The notes under the pieces: model-generated
What the model saw: only the letters and a program-made list of their open reading frames with translations
Told to the model about the DNA's origin: nothing
Database searches by the model: none
Program-made: the position numbers and the translations under genes
Part shown: in pieces, positions 62,072 to 64,000 of the stretch
Position numbering within the stretch: position 1 is the stretch's first letter
Layout: every line of letters begins with the position of its first letter
Origin: Cellulomonas wangleii
GTDB lineage: Bacteria; Actinomycetota; Actinomycetes; Actinomycetales; Cellulomonadaceae
Direction: 5' to 3'
DNA length: 64,000 bases
Assembly (NCBI RefSeq): GCF_018388445.1
Contig: NZ_CP074405.1
Location: forward strand, 1,116,001-1,180,000

Positions 62072-63754
62072 GTGACTCCCGACCAGCTCGCCGACGCACT
62101 GCGCGGCGCTCTCGTGCACGCCGTCGACGACGGCACGTTCACCCTCGACCCGGCCGCGATCCCGGCTCGCGTGCACATCGAGCGACCCCGCCAGCGCGAG
62201 CACGGCGACTGGTCGACGAACGTCGCGCTGCAGCTGGCGAAGAAGGCGGGCGTCAACCCCCGCGCGTTCGCCGAGGAGCTCGCGCGGCGCCTCGCCGACG
62301 TGCCGGGCATCGCGGCGGTGGAGATCGCCGGCCCCGGGTTCCTCAACATCCGGCTCGACGCCGCGGCCGCCGGCGAGCTCGCGCGCGGCATCGTCGAGCA
62401 GGGTGCCGACTACGGGACCAACGAGACGTTCGCAGGCCTCAAGGTCAACCTCGAGTTCGTCTCGGCCAACCCCACGGGTCCGCTGCACATCGGCGGCGTG
62501 CGCTGGGCGGCGGTCGGCGACGCGCTCGCCCGCGTGCTGACCGCGTCCGGCGCCGACGTCACGCGCGAGTACTACTTCAACGACCACGGCGCGCAGATCG
62601 ACCGCTTCGCGCGGTCCCTCCTGGCCCGCGCCCGCGGCGAGGAGGCCCCCGAGGACGGCTACGGCGGCCAGTACATCGCCGAGATCGCGGACCAGGTGAT
62701 CGCCGACGCGCTCGCGGCCGGTGAGCCGGACCCGCGCACGCTCCCGGACGACGAGGCGCGCGAGGCGTTCCGCGCGCGCGGCGTCGAGCTGATGTTCGGG
62801 GAGATCAAGCAGTCCCTGCACGACTTCGGCGTCGACTTCGACGTGTACTTCCACGAGGACTCGCTGCACGAGTCCGGTGCCGTGGACCGCGCGGTCGAGC
62901 GTCTGCGGGCGGGCGGCCACATGTTCGAGAAGGACGGCGCGCTGTGGCTGCGCACCACGGACCTCGGCGACGACAAGGACCGCGTCGTCATCAAGTCCGA
63001 CGGCGAGGCCGCCTACATCGCCGGTGACATCGCCTACTACCTCGACAAGCGTGAGCGGGGCTTCGACCGCGTCGTCATCATGCTGGGCTCGGACCACCAC
63101 GGGTACGTGGGTCGCATGATGGCCGTGTGCGCGGCGTTCGGTGACACCCCGCACGTGAACCTCGAGATCCTCATCGGCCAGCTCGTGAACCTCGTCAAGG
63201 ACGGGGAGCCGGTGCGGATGTCGAAGCGCGCGGGCACGATCATCACGATCGACGACCTCGTCGAGGCCGTCGGGGTGGACGCCGCGCGCTACGCGCTGTC
63301 GCGCTCGTCGTCGGACCAGCAGATCGACCTCGACCTCGACCTGCTCGCCAAGGCCACCAACGAGAACCCCGTCTACTACGTGCAGTACGCGCACGCGCGC
63401 ACCGCCGCGGTGGCCCGCAACGCCGCCGAGGCGGGGGTGCGCCGCGAGGACGGGTTCGACGGCTCGCTGCTCGACCACGAGTCGGAGGCCAAGCTCCTGG
63501 GTCTGCTGGCCGACTTCCCGCGGATCGTGGCCCAGGCCGCGGACCTGCGCGAGCCGCACCGCGTCGCGCGGTACGCCGAGGACGTCGCCGGGGCGTACCA
63601 CAAGTGGTACGACCAGAAGCGCCGCGTCGTGCCGTGGGGCGACGAGGAGGTCACCGACGCGCACCGCACGCGCCTGTGGCTCAACGACGCGACCCGCCAG
63701 GTGCTCGCCAACGCCCTCGGCCTGCTCGGGGTGGGCGCGCCGGAGCGGATGTGA
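62072..63754 (+). CDS. argS: Arginine--tRNA ligase
   Basis: This 560-residue class I synthetase charges tRNA-Arg. The N-terminal Add1 domain (~1-100) recognises the tRNA D-loop. [14 protein letters not shown] contains the HIGH motif. [16 protein letters not shown] is the relaxed KMSKS region. The C-terminal anticodon-binding DALR domain ends in the typical [12 protein letters not shown]. The GTG is supported by the -10 box 6 nt upstream; the frame upstream runs into the exporter gene. The stop overlaps the lysA GTG by 4 nt, a gene order common in actinobacteria (argS-lysA). Confidence 0.96.
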   Translation: MTPDQLADALRGALVHAVDDGTFTLDPAAIPARVHIERPRQREHGDWSTNVALQLAKKAGVNPRAFAEELARRLADVPGIAAVEIAGPGFLNIRLDAAAAGELARGIVEQGADYGTNETFAGLKVNLEFVSANPTGPLHIGGVRWAAVGDALARVLTASGADVTREYYFNDHGAQIDRFARSLLARARGEEAPEDGYGGQYIAEIADQVIADALAAGEPDPRTLPDDEAREAFRARGVELMFGEIKQSLHDFGVDFDVYFHEDSLHESGAVDRAVERLRAGGHMFEKDGALWLRTTDLGDDKDRVVIKSDGEAAYIAGDIAYYLDKRERGFDRVVIMLGSDHHGYVGRMMAVCAAFGDTPHVNLEILIGQLVNLVKDGEPVRMSKRAGTIITIDDLVEAVGVDAARYALSRSSSDQQIDLDLDLLAKATNENPVYYVQYAHARTAAVARNAAEAGVRREDGFDGSLLDHESEAKLLGLLADFPRIVAQAADLREPHRVARYAEDVAGAYHKWYDQKRRVVPWGDEEVTDAHRTRLWLNDATRQVLANALGLLGVGAPERM

Positions 63755-64000
63755 CCGCCGGGCCGCTCGGCCCGCCGTGGTCCTCCGGCGTCGTGCGCGG
63801 CGCCGACGGTGCCGTGCGGGTCGCGGACGTCGACGTGCGGGACCTGGCGGCGACGCACGGCACCCCCGCGTACGTCGTCGACGAGGCGGACCTGCGAGCC
63901 CGTGCCCGGGCGTACCGCACGGCGTTCGAGGCCGCGTGCGCGCAGGTCGGCACGGGCGTCGACGTCTACTACGCCGGCAAGGCGCTGCTGACGCGCGCGG
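63751..64000 (+). CDS. lysA: Diaminopimelate decarboxylase, N-terminal part (cut by window end)
   Basis: The first 83 residues are present. [19 protein letters not shown] is the alpha/beta-barrel entry of fold-type III decarboxylases, and K77 in [10 protein letters not shown] is the PLP Schiff-base lysine. LysA decarboxylates meso-diaminopimelate to lysine, the last step of the pathway that includes the probable DapE at the other end of this window. The GTG overlaps the argS stop (GTGA). Confidence 0.92.
   Translation, partial: MTAGPLGPPWSSGVVRGADGAVRVADVDVRDLAATHGTPAYVVDEADLRARARAYRTAFEAACAQVGTGVDVYYAGKALLTRA

Overview
This is a 64 kb piece of a high-GC (roughly 74 % by eye) actinobacterial chromosome, most likely Cellulomonas or a close relative in the Micrococcales/Cellulomonadaceae. 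The evidence is the codon use, the gene orders shared with Mycobacterium (the M. tuberculosis Rv1202-Rv1224 and Rv3279-Rv3319 neighbourhoods), a secreted protein carrying a family-2 cellulose-binding module, an AdhE typical of facultative fermenters, and actinobacterial expression signals. It is ordinary chromosomal core: I see no phage, integrase, transposase, plasmid functions, CRISPR array or rRNA. I count 57 protein-coding genes, two of them cut by the window ends, and one tRNA.

Layout. 1-5.2 kb: end of a probable dapE, a LOG-family phosphoribohydrolase, a FolP2-type DHPS homologue and a PIG-V-like membrane mannosyltransferase in one stop/start-overlapping run, then a 55-residue DUF3117 protein and leucyl aminopeptidase. 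5.2-9.7 kb: the envelope-stress block, with a divergent O-methyltransferase, then the SigE-type ECF sigma factor, zinc-binding anti-sigma factor, HtrA-like protease and TatB. 9.8-13.3 kb: trpS, a 2H phosphodiesterase, a YihY-family membrane protein and a convergent phosphotransferase. 13.4-16.9 kb: sdhCDAB on the minus strand. 17.2-36.7 kb: GDP-mannose synthesis and nucleoside salvage. manC and an M20 amidohydrolase are followed by a nucleoside ABC importer (BMP lipoprotein, double ATPase, two permeases), cdd, deoA, a small acidic ORF, add and deoC, then a secreted DUF6055-like/beta-helix/CBM2 protein. Phosphohexomutase and purine nucleoside phosphorylase lie on the other strand, followed by an LpdA-like flavoprotein and a NUDIX hydrolase. 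36.7-45.5 kb: acyl-CoA carboxylase genes (accA with fused BCCP, accE, accD, birA) interleaved with Maf, a VKOR protein, a DUF885 peptidase and a His-rich hypothetical. 45.5-50.1 kb: a class III adenylate cyclase, an SRAP (HMCES) protein, a Bcr/CflA transporter and an aminotransferase. 50.1-58.2 kb: small membrane and lipoprotein genes, adhE, a PCD-VOC fusion, DUF2071, an AI-2E family exporter, a flavodoxin and a hypothetical membrane protein. 58.3-64 kb: tRNA-Arg(CCG), a FadR-type regulator divergent from a two-gene ABC exporter, argS and the start of lysA.

How the genes work together. Imported nucleosides enter through the BMP/ABC system and are deaminated (Cdd, Add), phosphorolysed (DeoA, PNP) and fed through the phosphohexomutase and DeoC into central carbon. 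The acc genes make biotin-dependent acyl-CoA carboxylase, and BirA loads its biotin. Sigma factor, anti-sigma factor, protease and TatB form an envelope-stress module.

Two expression features stand out. Genes in runs are commonly joined by ATGA or GTGA overlaps. About two dozen genes carry a TAnnnT-like -10 box only 5-8 nt before the start codon, the signature of leaderless mRNA. One gene (O-methyltransferase) may begin at an ATC codon.
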